Of a stretch of 36,021 bases of DNA, positions 26,650 through 36,021 are shown piece after piece (position 1 is the first letter of the stretch; each line of letters begins with the position of its first letter). The DNA lies in assembly GCA_001771275.1 (NCBI GenBank), contig METE01000002.1:5924-41944 (forward strand), in the 5' to 3' direction. Source of the stretch: a candidate division Kazan bacterium RIFCSPLOWO2_01_FULL_48_13. Lineage in GTDB: Bacteria; Patescibacteriota; Kazan-3B-28; UBA10110. The notes beneath the pieces were generated by a model. The model had not been told where the DNA came from. It saw only the letters and a list, made by a program, of their open reading frames with translations, and ran no database searches. Made by a program: the position numbers and the translations under genes.

Positions 26650-27348
26650 ATGAAGATTACATTTGTGACAATTTTTCCTGGGTTGGTGGAGGATTTTTTT
26701 AAGGAAGGCCTTTTGTCTAAGGCGCGACGGACTAATAAGATAGAAATCCAAACTATTAATCCCAGAGAGTTTACAACCGATAAACACGAAACGATTGATG
26801 ATTTTCCATATGGTGGAGGAGCGGCCGGTACAGTGATGAAGGTGGAACCATTGGTGGCGGCGATTAGAAAAGCAACTGCCCCGAAGGGGGGCCTTAGGCC
26901 GTACAAGAAATCCCTGGCCGCGTCCCGCGTCCGCGGGCAGGCAAAAAGTTGTTTAGTAATTTTGTTGGGGCCATCTAAAAAAGTTTTCAATCAAACGATG
27001 GCCAAAAAACTAACCCAATATAAACATTTAGTGTTTGTCTGTGGTCGTTATGAGGGTATGGATGCGCGGGTAGAAAAATATGTGGATACAAAAATTAGTT
27101 TGGGCGAGTTTGTGGTGATGGGAGGTGAGGTGGCTGGGTTAACTATGACCGAAGCCATCGTCCGGCTGTTGCCGGGCGTGATCGGCAACGAGGTATCGTT
27201 AAAGGAAGAGAGCTATGGCTCAATGTTTAAATTAGAATATCCGCACTATACTCGACCAGAAGTGTTCGAGGGCAAAAGGGTGCCGAAGGTTCTACTTTCT
27301 GGTAATCATCAAAAGATCGCGGCATGGCGGAAAAAGATGAGCAAGTAA
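26650..27348 (+). CDS. trmD: tRNA (guanine-N1-)-methyltransferase
   Basis: MKITFVTIFPG, DDFPYGGGAAGTVMKVEPL, LVFVCGRYEGMDARVEKYVD, GEFVVMGGEVAGLTMTEAIVRLLPGVIG. Confidence 0.95.
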   Translation: MKITFVTIFPGLVEDFFKEGLLSKARRTNKIEIQTINPREFTTDKHETIDDFPYGGGAAGTVMKVEPLVAAIRKATAPKGGLRPYKKSLAASRVRGQAKSCLVILLGPSKKVFNQTMAKKLTQYKHLVFVCGRYEGMDARVEKYVDTKISLGEFVVMGGEVAGLTMTEAIVRLLPGVIGNEVSLKEESYGSMFKLEYPHYTRPEVFEGKRVPKVLLSGNHQKIAAWRKKMSK

Positions 27349-28088
27349 TTTGGTATTGGGAGAATCTTCCCGGTGTGATGGCCGGGATTTCGCATAAAAA
27401 CGCCGGTTGGATGAATGCCGATGCGGTTGATCTAAAACGCGGGGCGATCGGCAGAACCAATCGGCATAAGTTTTTCTCTAAATTGGGCTTTGACCCGGAT
27501 AAAACCGTAACGATCACTGGCTTGCGGCATACTACCAATGTGCAAGCGGTAGATTCTGACAGCGCTGGTCGGATTGTTTACGGTCCCAACGGGATAGATG
27601 GCTTAAGTACCGATCGGCCGGGATTAGTTTTAGCCAGCACGATGGCTGATTGTTTGCCGTTATATTTTTATGATCCGATGGCTAAAGTGGCAGCCATCGC
27701 CCACGCTGGGTGGCGGGGCGTGCTTAACAATATGGCAAGCCGAATGATAGACCACTTAACCGCCCATTACCCGGCAGTAGGGATAGGTTCCCTGCGGGCG
27801 CTGATCGGACCGGGTCTGCGGTCGTGCCATTTTGAGGTTAAACCGGATGTCGAGGAATTATTTAAAGCCAACTACGCAGAGTATATCGATTATCGGGAGA
27901 ACAGGATCTATGTCGATCTGCCAGCCATCGTTAGGTATCAGCTGTCCCAAGCAGGGCTGGCGAGCGATAGTATAGTGGATGCGGACGAGTGCACCTACGA
28001 TCTATCGAATCATTACTTCTCGTTTCGGCGCGATCACCCGCCTAAGCCCCAGTCGATGATCGCATTTATAGTTTTGCGTAATGAATAA
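27324..28088 (+). CDS. pgeF: YfiH/PgeF-family (laccase-domain, 'polyphenol oxidase') protein
   Basis: [50 protein letters not shown]. Confidence 0.9.
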   Translation: MAEKDEQVIWYWENLPGVMAGISHKNAGWMNADAVDLKRGAIGRTNRHKFFSKLGFDPDKTVTITGLRHTTNVQAVDSDSAGRIVYGPNGIDGLSTDRPGLVLASTMADCLPLYFYDPMAKVAAIAHAGWRGVLNNMASRMIDHLTAHYPAVGIGSLRALIGPGLRSCHFEVKPDVEELFKANYAEYIDYRENRIYVDLPAIVRYQLSQAGLASDSIVDADECTYDLSNHYFSFRRDHPPKPQSMIAFIVLRNE

Positions 28089-30069
28089 ATTCAAGCTGAT
28101 ATCGGTATTTAAACCTTCTGGAGACCAGCCGCAGGCGATCAAAAGCTTGGTGGAGGGTTTAAATAAAGGGTATCGGGATCAGACACTGCTGGGGGTAACC
28201 GGCTCCGGTAAAACCTTTACTATGGCGAAGGTGGTGGAACAGATTCAAAAACCGACCTTAGTCATCGCTCACAATAAAACCTTGGCGGCCCAGTTGGCGG
28301 CCGAGTTTCGCGACCTGTTCCCTAATAATGCCGTCCACTATTTTGTTTCTTACTACGATTACTATCAACCCGAGGCGTATATTCCACATACCGATACTTA
28401 TATTGCCAAAGACGCTTCGATTAATGATGAGATAGATAAGTTGCGTCATGCCGCCACCCAAGCACTTCTCACTCGTAAGGATGTATTGATTGTAGCTTCG
28501 GTATCGTGCATTTATGGGTTAGGTTCGCCAGAAGATTATCAGAATACGGCGGTGACAATCGAAAAAGGCAAGATGTTTAAGCAAAATCAATTAATGCGCA
28601 GATTAATTGATGTGCAGTATAAACGCAATGAGATTGGTTTTGGACGCGGTAATTTCCGATCTCGGGGTGAGACTTTAGAAATCTACCCATCGTATAGCGA
28701 TTATGTTTATCGAATTGATTTTGATGGTGATACGGTAGAGCGAATTCGACAGATGGATTATTTAACCGGCGAGGTATTGGATAATTTGGAAAATCTGGAG
28801 GTGTTCCCAGCTAAACATTTTGTTACTCCTGATGAAAGATTAAAGGGTGCTTTGGGGGATATAGAAAAAGAGATGAAAAAGCGGGTAGCGGAGTTAAAAA
28901 AGATTGGCAAATTAGTTGAGGCGCAACGGATAGAACAACGCACCCGATACGATTTAGAGATGCTTAGGGAGGTTGGCTATGTATCTGGAATCGAGAACTA
29001 CTCTCGCTATTTGGGAGATAGAGGGGTGGGCGAGGAACCAGCGACTTTGATGGATTATTTCCCGAGCGATTTTTTGATGTTTATTGATGAATCGCATATG
29101 ACTATCCCTCAGATTAGAGGGATGTATCACGGGGACCGGTCCAGAAAAGAAACACTAATCGAACACGGATTTAGATTACCTTCCGCATTAGACAATCGCC
29201 CTTTAAGATTTGAAGAGTTTGATAAACATATTAATCAAGTAGTGTATGTATCGGCCACACCCGAAGATTATGAACTTCAACTAAGCAGACAAGTAGTAGA
29301 GCAGATTGTGCGGCCGACCGGATTGGTCGATCCCGAAGTAGAGGTAAGAAAAACAGCAGGCCAGATCGACGATCTGATCAACGAGATTGATGCGCGCGTT
29401 AAAAAGGATCAGCGGGTTTTGGTTACCACTCTGACTAAAAAGATGGCAGAGGATCTGACTGATTTCTTGTCCGAGCATGGCATTAAGGTGCAGTATCTGC
29501 ACTCCGATGTTGATACTTTTGAACGCATTCAAATATTAAAGAGCCTACGGTTAGGCGAATACGATGTGGTGGTGGGTATTAACTTGCTTCGTGAAGGGTT
29601 AGATCTGCCCGAAGTATCGTTAGTCGCGATTTTAGATGCCGATAAAGAAGGGTTTTTGCGGTCTAAGACAGCATTAATCCAAACCATTGGTCGGGCTTCG
29701 CGCCACTTAGAAGGTCGGGTGATTATGTATGCCGATAAAGAAACTGCCGCGATGCGATTTGCAATTGAAGAATCGAGTCGCAGACGCGCCAAACAGGTGG
29801 TTTACAACAAAGAACACAAGATTACTCCTAAATCGATTGTCAAAAAGATTAGCCAGATTGAGGTATCCGAAAAATCAGAAGCGACAACTGAGCAGAAAGA
29901 ACAATGTCGGCGATTAACTAAGTTTGCCAAATCGGCCAGTACCTCCGAGATGGAGTTACTGGTTCGCGATTTAGAGAATCAAATGGATCTGGCCGCTCAG
30001 AACTTAGAGTTCGAAAAAGCCGCCGAGCTGAGAGATGAGATCGATCTATTAAAACAAAACTTGAAATAA
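28081..30069 (+). CDS. uvrB: Excinuclease ABC subunit B
   Basis: [87 protein letters not shown]. Confidence 0.98.
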   Translation: MNKFKLISVFKPSGDQPQAIKSLVEGLNKGYRDQTLLGVTGSGKTFTMAKVVEQIQKPTLVIAHNKTLAAQLAAEFRDLFPNNAVHYFVSYYDYYQPEAYIPHTDTYIAKDASINDEIDKLRHAATQALLTRKDVLIVASVSCIYGLGSPEDYQNTAVTIEKGKMFKQNQLMRRLIDVQYKRNEIGFGRGNFRSRGETLEIYPSYSDYVYRIDFDGDTVERIRQMDYLTGEVLDNLENLEVFPAKHFVTPDERLKGALGDIEKEMKKRVAELKKIGKLVEAQRIEQRTRYDLEMLREVGYVSGIENYSRYLGDRGVGEEPATLMDYFPSDFLMFIDESHMTIPQIRGMYHGDRSRKETLIEHGFRLPSALDNRPLRFEEFDKHINQVVYVSATPEDYELQLSRQVVEQIVRPTGLVDPEVEVRKTAGQIDDLINEIDARVKKDQRVLVTTLTKKMAEDLTDFLSEHGIKVQYLHSDVDTFERIQILKSLRLGEYDVVVGINLLREGLDLPEVSLVAILDADKEGFLRSKTALIQTIGRASRHLEGRVIMYADKETAAMRFAIEESSRRRAKQVVYNKEHKITPKSIVKKISQIEVSEKSEATTEQKEQCRRLTKFAKSASTSEMELLVRDLENQMDLAAQNLEFEKAAELRDEIDLLKQNLK

Positions 30070-30070
30070 A

Positions 30071-31099
30071 CTACTTGCGGGATTCGGAGAGCTTAGGCCA
30101 TTCTTCCAGTAGGACATAGATCACGGAAGCGACTGGGATCGATAACAGAATGCCCAAGATGCCCATTAGTTTGGCGCCAATCAGAATAATAATAATGATC
30201 GTTACTGGATTAAGCCCGACAGCGTACTGCATTATTTTTGGTACCAGCAGCTTATTCTCCATCTCCTGCACTAAAATATAGAAAGCAGTTACGATCAGCG
30301 CGGCAGTAGGAGAGATGGTAAAGGCGATAAGAATCGCCGGGATAGCAGCGATGATCGGGCCGATCACCGGAATAATTTCCAACGCTCCAGCCAGGATGCC
30401 CAGGGTGAGGGCGTAAGGCATACCGATGATCAGCAGGCCGATGTAGACCACCAAGCCTACCGCCAACGCCAACACGATCTGGCCTCGGAGCCAGCCGCCG
30501 AGTTTGATGCCCATTTTATTAGCGATGGCGATCATCTGGTTTTTCTGCTTGACCGGGAACAACGAGACAAAAAACTTCTTAATTCCATTTTCATCCAACA
30601 GAAAGTAGAGAGTCAGAATAAACACCATTACAATAGCGGCAGCTCCGCTAAAGAATCCGATGGTGGTATTAAATAGATTGTTGGCGATCTGGCCCAAGAA
30701 GTTGGAGATCGAGTTGAGGCTGTCTTGAGAGGCGTTGAGCACTCCGTTGATACTGCCCTCGCGTAGATTTTTAAGCAGATCGGTAAACGCGGTAAAGTAA
30801 GCGGGCAGGCTCTCGGCCAGTTGTTTGATCTGGGTAATCATTGGCGGCAGCACAAAGTAAACAATACCGCCCAACAAGCTTAAGACTAACAGATAGATTA
30901 AGATGATCGAGATGGTGCGGGGGACCTTCCATTTAGTCAGCCGATCGACGGTGGGAGAGAGGGCGGCGGCGATAATAATCGACACAAAGACGATCGCGAT
31001 GATGTCGCGGATGAAATACAAAAAACCGATCGCCAGCAGCACGATGACCACCCGTAAAACCGATGCGGTAGAAATGTCTAAGATATCTCGTTGCTTCAC
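30071..31099 (-). CDS. AI-2E family (PerM-like) transporter
   Basis: Multi-TM; ALTLGILAGALEIIPVIGPIIAAIPAILIAF motif. Confidence 0.88.
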   Translation of the reverse strand: MKQRDILDISTASVLRVVIVLLAIGFLYFIRDIIAIVFVSIIIAAALSPTVDRLTKWKVPRTISIILIYLLVLSLLGGIVYFVLPPMITQIKQLAESLPAYFTAFTDLLKNLREGSINGVLNASQDSLNSISNFLGQIANNLFNTTIGFFSGAAAIVMVFILTLYFLLDENGIKKFFVSLFPVKQKNQMIAIANKMGIKLGGWLRGQIVLALAVGLVVYIGLLIIGMPYALTLGILAGALEIIPVIGPIIAAIPAILIAFTISPTAALIVTAFYILVQEMENKLLVPKIMQYAVGLNPVTIIIIILIGAKLMGILGILLSIPVASVIYVLLEEWPKLSESRK

Positions 31100-31641
31100 T
31101 CTGCCCCCAATGCTTTAGAGATGGTTTGAGTTGCCCCGTCGGTTAAGTTGGTAAACACAAAGTGAACCGGCACAAAATTTGGCAGATCGGTGCGGTTAAG
31201 AGCGATAAACAGCTGGGGGTAGGTGATAATACTGGCGTGGCTCTGGCCCTCTTCCGGCTGAGTAACGCGATAATTGATCAGTACCTGATTATTGCGAGTG
31301 GCGGTAGAATCGATTACTACACTATAGCCGGCGGTGGGCTGGCCCGCCAATACTACTCCAACCAGTACCTGATTATCTGGATTAAAACCGATTAGGGTAG
31401 AAAGTTTTAGCTGCTGCTTTAAGCCAGCGGCCGAATCGATCAGATACGGTTTATCGATAGTGGCCGGGTTAGTTAATCGAGCGGATACGGCTACCTCGGC
31501 GTTGATGATAGGAGTGCTGATGGGAATCGACTGATTCCGGCGATAGTTGTTGAATAGGATCAAGCCGATGGCGGCTACAAATACCACCACCAGTGTTGCT
31601 ATACTAATAATAGCGGTCGATTTGGTCATTCGTTTTTTCAT
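31096..31641 (-). CDS. Membrane-anchored protein with PrcB_C-like domain
   Basis: N-terminal TM; LAGQPTAGYSVVIDSTATRNNQVLINYRVTQPEEGQ resembles PrcB. Confidence 0.5.
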   Translation of the reverse strand: MKKRMTKSTAIISIATLVVVFVAAIGLILFNNYRRNQSIPISTPIINAEVAVSARLTNPATIDKPYLIDSAAGLKQQLKLSTLIGFNPDNQVLVGVVLAGQPTAGYSVVIDSTATRNNQVLINYRVTQPEEGQSHASIITYPQLFIALNRTDLPNFVPVHFVFTNLTDGATQTISKALGAE

Positions 31642-31678
31642 ACGCGCATATTATACAAGATATCGGAGGTTTATTTAA

Positions 31679-32557
31679 GTGAACACGCCCACGGTAGCCG
31701 CCATAGTTAAACAAGGGGATGCCGCCTATCCCGCCGCCTTAAATGAGATAGCCGATCCACCGGAACAGCTGTATGTCTGGGGCGACATTGCTGCCTTAAG
31801 CGCCGTACCAATGATTGCTATTGTAGGAACGCGTAAGCCCACCGATTATGGAATTAGGGCAGCCGGGCGGCTGTCGACTGATTTATCGGCCGCGGCAACG
31901 ATAGTCTCGGGACTGGCTTATGGTGTGGATACGGTAGCCATTGCTTCTGCCATAGCGGCCGGGGGCAGGGTGGTGGCGGTGATCGGCTCGGGCTTGGATC
32001 GAGATAGTTTTTATCCGTTAGTCAACTACCAACTGGCCGAGCAGATCGTGCAGGGCGGGGGAGCAGTGGTATCTGAATATCCGCCCGGGACGCCGCCACT
32101 AAAATATAATTTTCCTGCCCGGAATCGCATTATCGCCGGCCTAACCTTGGGTACGGTGGTGGTGGAGGGATTGCCGGGGAGTGGGGCTTTGATTACTGCC
32201 GAACACGCGGCAGAGTTTGGCCGCGAAGTTTTTGGCGTGCCGGGCAGTATTTTTGTACCGGAGGCATGGGCGCCCAATCAGCTGATCAAAGATGGCGCTA
32301 CCCCGGTAGTTTCCGCTTCCGATATTTTGGAATCCCTGGGATTGGGTGATCAGCCGCGGCTGCCTAATTCGGAAACAAAAACCGATTCGGTTGAAGATAA
32401 AATTTATCAACTATTAAATCAACAGTCGCTGCCGATTGATGAGATTGCCAAAGAGCTTGCGCTTGACAGTCAGTTGGTCAGCAGTACACTAACCTTGATG
32501 GAAATCAAGGGAACGATAAAATCAACCCCCGCCGGTAAATTTACACGGCTTCGCTAA
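31679..32557 (+). CDS. dprA: DNA-processing protein DprA
   Basis: IVGTRKPTDYGIRAA, VSGLAYGVDTVAIASAI, VIGSGLD, FPARNRIIAGLTLGTVVVEG. Confidence 0.95.
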   Translation: MNTPTVAAIVKQGDAAYPAALNEIADPPEQLYVWGDIAALSAVPMIAIVGTRKPTDYGIRAAGRLSTDLSAAATIVSGLAYGVDTVAIASAIAAGGRVVAVIGSGLDRDSFYPLVNYQLAEQIVQGGGAVVSEYPPGTPPLKYNFPARNRIIAGLTLGTVVVEGLPGSGALITAEHAAEFGREVFGVPGSIFVPEAWAPNQLIKDGATPVVSASDILESLGLGDQPRLPNSETKTDSVEDKIYQLLNQQSLPIDEIAKELALDSQLVSSTLTLMEIKGTIKSTPAGKFTRLR

Positions 32558-32563
32558 CTTTTA

Positions 32564-34651
32564 TTGGATTTGAGCAAATCGGCAGGGATATTAGTAGTAG
32601 TGGAGTCGCCGACCAAGGCCAAGACCATTGGCCGGATTTTGGGCACGGGGTATGTGGTCGAGGCGTCGATGGGGCATTTGCGGGATCTGCCCAAATCCAA
32701 GCTGGGCGTCGATACCGAGAATAATTTTGAGCCCGATTATGTTATTCCCACGGTTAGCCGCAAGGTGGTCAGTCGGCTTAAAAAACTCAATGCCGAGGCT
32801 AATAAATTGATCTTAGCTACTGATGAAGACCGGGAAGGAGAAGCGATCGGCTGGCATGTAACGGAGGCGCTGGGGATGGATGGCGATAAAATTGATCGCA
32901 TAGTTTTTCATGAGATCACCGATGAAGCGGTGAAAGAAGCTATCGATCATCCGCGCAAATTAGATATGAACTTAGTGCATGCGCAACAAGCGCGCCGGGT
33001 ATTAGATCGATTAGTAGGCTATAAACTTTCCCCACTGTTGTGGAAAAAAATCTTTCGCGGACTGTCCGCCGGCCGAGTGCAATCGGTAGCCGTGCGGTTG
33101 ATCGTGGAGCGCGAACGCGAACGCCAGGCGTTTGTTCCGGAAGAATACTGGAAGATAAAAGTTGATTACTTGAATGATAGTAAAAATTTTATCGCCGAGC
33201 TGACCGAAGTTAATGGCGCTAAGGCAAATATTACCAACCAAGCAACCGCGGATGCGATAGTTTTAGATATTAAAAAAGATCCTTCCACAATTGCCAATAT
33301 TGAACACGCCGAAAGATCCAAATCTCCCAACGCGCCGTTTACCACCTCTACCTTACAGCAGCAAGCGGGCACCGTTCTGGGCTATAGCGTTAAAAAGACA
33401 ATGATGTTGGCGCAGCAGTTGTACGAAGGGGTGGCCTTAGATGGGGCCGGACAAGTTGGTTTGATCACTTATATGCGTACCGATTCCACTTTTATGGCTG
33501 CCAAAGCGATAGCTGAGATCAGAGATTATGTGAGCAAGAATATTGGCGAGCAGTATGTACCACAGGAGGTTAGAGTTTATAAAACTAAGAGTAAGAGGGC
33601 GCAAGAAGCCCACGAAGCGATCCGGCCAACCTTGGCCGCTCGCTCACCTAAGTCGTTAGAGAGCGTTTTATCACGCGATCACTGGCGGCTGTACAAATTA
33701 ATTTGGGAGCGGGCGCTATCTTCGCAGATGAAAGATGCGATTATCTCCGAACAGAATGTAAAGATCGCTTGTGGCGACAAGATTTTATCGGCGCAGGGCG
33801 TGGGAGTAAAGTTCCCGGGCTTTATCGCCGTTTTGGATAAAAATCCCATCAATGAAGTTCAGTTGCCGCCCCTAAGCGAGGGAGAGGTATTGCAAGTTAA
33901 TAATATCTTGCCGGAGCAGAAATTTACCGAACCGCCCGATCGATTTACCGAGCCCAGCCTGGTTAAGACTCTGGAGAAATTAGGGATCGGCCGACCCAGC
34001 ACCTATGCCCCTACCATCACTACTATTATAAGTCGGGGATATATCAAGAAAGAGAAGCGGACATTAGTCCCGCAAGAGGTGGGATTCTTGGTCAACGATT
34101 TTTTGGTCGAGCATTTTCCGGATATTGTCGATAGCGGTTTTACTGCCGAGATGGAAGACAATTTAGATTTGATTGCTGAGGGTGATAAAAAGTGGAACAT
34201 GGTCATTGCTGATTTCTACGGACCGTTTGCCAAACAATTAGCCGAGAAAGAAGCGACGGTCGAGAAAAAAGATCTGGCTCAGCAGACTGATCAAGAATGC
34301 GATAAGTGCGGCGGCCCGATGGTGATTCGCATGGGCCGGTTTGGTAAGTTTTTGGCCTGCTCTAATTTTCCCAAATGCAAAAATACCAAAAGCTTGGAGC
34401 CAGAGGGCGGGAACCCGGCCCCCAAGATGAACTGCCCTAAATGCGCCGATGGCGCCGTGGTCTCTCGCAGAACCAAGCGGGGCAAAGTGTTTTACGGCTG
34501 CAGCAACTACCCCAAATGTGATTTTGCCAGCTGGGACGAACCGGTGCCAGACAAATGTCCCACCTGTGGCAGTTTGATGGTAATAAAACCGAAGACTAAA
34601 CTGCCCACCTGCACCAACTGTGGGTTCGAAGACAAGGCGATCAAGGAGTAG
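32564..34651 (+). CDS. topA: DNA topoisomerase I with C-terminal zinc fingers
   Basis: LVVVESPTKAKTIGRILG, LATDEDREGEAIGWHV, GLITYMRTDST, three Cys4 motifs. Confidence 0.97.
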   Translation: MDLSKSAGILVVVESPTKAKTIGRILGTGYVVEASMGHLRDLPKSKLGVDTENNFEPDYVIPTVSRKVVSRLKKLNAEANKLILATDEDREGEAIGWHVTEALGMDGDKIDRIVFHEITDEAVKEAIDHPRKLDMNLVHAQQARRVLDRLVGYKLSPLLWKKIFRGLSAGRVQSVAVRLIVERERERQAFVPEEYWKIKVDYLNDSKNFIAELTEVNGAKANITNQATADAIVLDIKKDPSTIANIEHAERSKSPNAPFTTSTLQQQAGTVLGYSVKKTMMLAQQLYEGVALDGAGQVGLITYMRTDSTFMAAKAIAEIRDYVSKNIGEQYVPQEVRVYKTKSKRAQEAHEAIRPTLAARSPKSLESVLSRDHWRLYKLIWERALSSQMKDAIISEQNVKIACGDKILSAQGVGVKFPGFIAVLDKNPINEVQLPPLSEGEVLQVNNILPEQKFTEPPDRFTEPSLVKTLEKLGIGRPSTYAPTITTIISRGYIKKEKRTLVPQEVGFLVNDFLVEHFPDIVDSGFTAEMEDNLDLIAEGDKKWNMVIADFYGPFAKQLAEKEATVEKKDLAQQTDQECDKCGGPMVIRMGRFGKFLACSNFPKCKNTKSLEPEGGNPAPKMNCPKCADGAVVSRRTKRGKVFYGCSNYPKCDFASWDEPVPDKCPTCGSLMVIKPKTKLPTCTNCGFEDKAIKE

Positions 34652-34690
34652 GGGTGGACTCATCGGTCGATTTAAGGTAGAATACCGAGT

Positions 34691-35092
34691 ATGAAAAAGT
34701 TTGATCACAAAAAAGCCCGCCGGTGGGTAAAAGCCGCTCAGATACTGTTTGGACTGTTGATAGTTTTGTTTGTGATAGCGGTGATGCTGTATGGAAGCAA
34801 CTCGTCACTGGCTGGTGGCCCGGGGGGAGGTTCCAGCTCATTCACCGGTTTCATTGAGGCGCTGCGGGGGAAGGTTAGCGCCTTAATCGGCACCTTAGCC
34901 GTGGTGATGACTATCTCGGGTGGCGTAGTTTATGCTACTTCGCAGGGGAATCCTAATCAGATGTCGCTGGGCCGCGATCTGATCATCTCGGCAATCAGTG
35001 GATTGGCGTTGTATGCGTTTGCCAGTTTTCTACTGGGCGATATCGGAACAGGCGGCAGCGGTGGATTGATTAAACAATACTTTTCATTCTGA
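34691..35092 (+). CDS. TrbC/VirB2-like small membrane protein
   Basis: Two TMs; GGVVYATSQGNPNQMSLGRDLIISAISGLALYAF. Confidence 0.6.
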   Translation: MKKFDHKKARRWVKAAQILFGLLIVLFVIAVMLYGSNSSLAGGPGGGSSSFTGFIEALRGKVSALIGTLAVVMTISGGVVYATSQGNPNQMSLGRDLIISAISGLALYAFASFLLGDIGTGGSGGLIKQYFSF

Positions 35093-35108
35093 CGGTAACT
35101 GATTTTTA

Positions 35109-36021
35109 ATGTTTGATTTCATTGAGGTTCACGGGGCGCGTGAACATAATCTGAAAGATGTTAATCTCAAGTTGCCTCGTAATCGTTTTGTCGTGATTAC
35201 GGGGCTTTCGGGTTCCGGTAAATCGTCTCTCGCTTTTGATACGATCTACGCCGAAGGCCAGCGCCGTTATGTCGAATCACTCTCCGCTTATGCGCGGCAG
35301 TTTTTGGGAGTAATGGAGAAACCGAATGTGGAGCACATCGATGGATTGTCGCCCGCCATTTCCATCGATCAAAAATCATCTTCGTCCAATCCGCGTTCAA
35401 CCGTGGGCACTATTACCGAGATCTACGATTATCTGCGGCTGTTATACGCCCGGGTGGGTATGCCACACTGTCCCGATTGTGGCGGAGTAGTGGAGCGGCA
35501 ATCGATTGATCAAATCGTCGGGCAGGTGCAGAAACTGCCCTTAGGCAAGTTTGCGGTATTGGCGCCGGTGGTCTCGGATAAAAAAGGCGAGGCCAAGGAT
35601 GTCCTCACCCAGATTAAAAAGGCCGGTTTTTCGCGGGCGCGAATCGACGGGATACTGCGCGATTTAGAAGAAAAGATCGAGCTGCCCAAGACTCGCAAGC
35701 ACACGATCGAGGCGGTGGTGGATCGACTGGAGCTAACGGCAGTGGCCGAATCGGGTGGACGAGGACGCTTAACTGGATCGCTGGAAGCGGCGCTACAGTT
35801 GGGCGATGGCACGGTGATTATTTGGGATATCGATAAAGACAGAGATCATTTCTTTTCCGAAAGTTTGGCTTGTCCCAAATGTGGTATTAGCATCCCCGAA
35901 CTCGAGCCCAGGAGCTTCTCGTTTAATAATCCGCACGGAGCGTGTCCCGCTTGTACCGGTTTGGGTTTTACCTTGGAGATCGATCCCGAGCTGCTAATTC
36001 CCAATAAAAAGCTGACCATTG
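35109..36021 (+). CDS. uvrA: Excinuclease ABC subunit A (partial, truncated by window end)
   Basis: Manual translation from ATG 35109: [67 protein letters not shown]...; absent from the ORF track because it has no stop in the window. Confidence 0.97.
   Translation, partial: MFDFIEVHGAREHNLKDVNLKLPRNRFVVITGLSGSGKSSLAFDTIYAEGQRRYVESLSAYARQFLGVMEKPNVEHIDGLSPAISIDQKSSSSNPRSTVGTITEIYDYLRLLYARVGMPHCPDCGGVVERQSIDQIVGQVQKLPLGKFAVLAPVVSDKKGEAKDVLTQIKKAGFSRARIDGILRDLEEKIELPKTRKHTIEAVVDRLELTAVAESGGRGRLTGSLEAALQLGDGTVIIWDIDKDRDHFFSESLACPKCGISIPELEPRSFSFNNPHGACPACTGLGFTLEIDPELLIPNKKLTI

Noticed and set aside
1-36021. tRNA, rRNA, tmRNA or RNase P genes
   Set aside because: No cloverleaf/TTCRA-type T-loop or rRNA-like segments recognised by eye in the intergenic regions; tRNAscan-SE/Infernal would be decisive.

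Overview
The 36 kb window is a compact bacterial chromosome segment. The gene repertoire is suggestive of a CPR/Patescibacteria-like genome, but this is inference. Most of it is housekeeping: rarA/mgsA, murB, gyrA, an S1-domain gene followed by infB, rbfA and a DHH phosphoesterase, rpmF-nusB-rnc, rpsP-KH protein, trmD-pgeF, uvrB, dprA, topA and the 5' end of uvrA. It also holds a GT2-type glycosyltransferase, a SAM methyltransferase, a divergent M49-like (DPP III) metallopeptidase with HECAH, a histidine phosphatase, a large PEGA-repeat lipoprotein, a VirB2/TrbC-like small protein, and a PaaX/Cas2-like protein gene. The least explained part is an isolated transcription unit at about 20.88-21.94 kb. 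It has a perfect TTGACA-N17-TATAAT promoter, a 37-codon leader ORF, and two small orphan membrane-protein genes. Each of these genes is preceded by the same two-hairpin RNA leader with compensatory stem differences and an identical 22-nt SD/start segment. A strong terminator ends the unit, and dispersed palindromic repeats bracket it. Other notable signals: a 28-bp perfect palindrome abutting an extended -10 promoter of a probably leaderless Cas2-like gene, with its core repeated over that gene's stop codon; a 111-bp MITE-like element with 12-bp TIRs and 8-bp direct repeats before the S1 gene; a GC-rich palindromic in-frame insertion in trmD; and a promoter-sORF-terminator attenuator-like leader before the PEGA lipoprotein. 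No rRNA, tRNA or CRISPR array was recognised. All calls come from reading the sequence; no searches were run.
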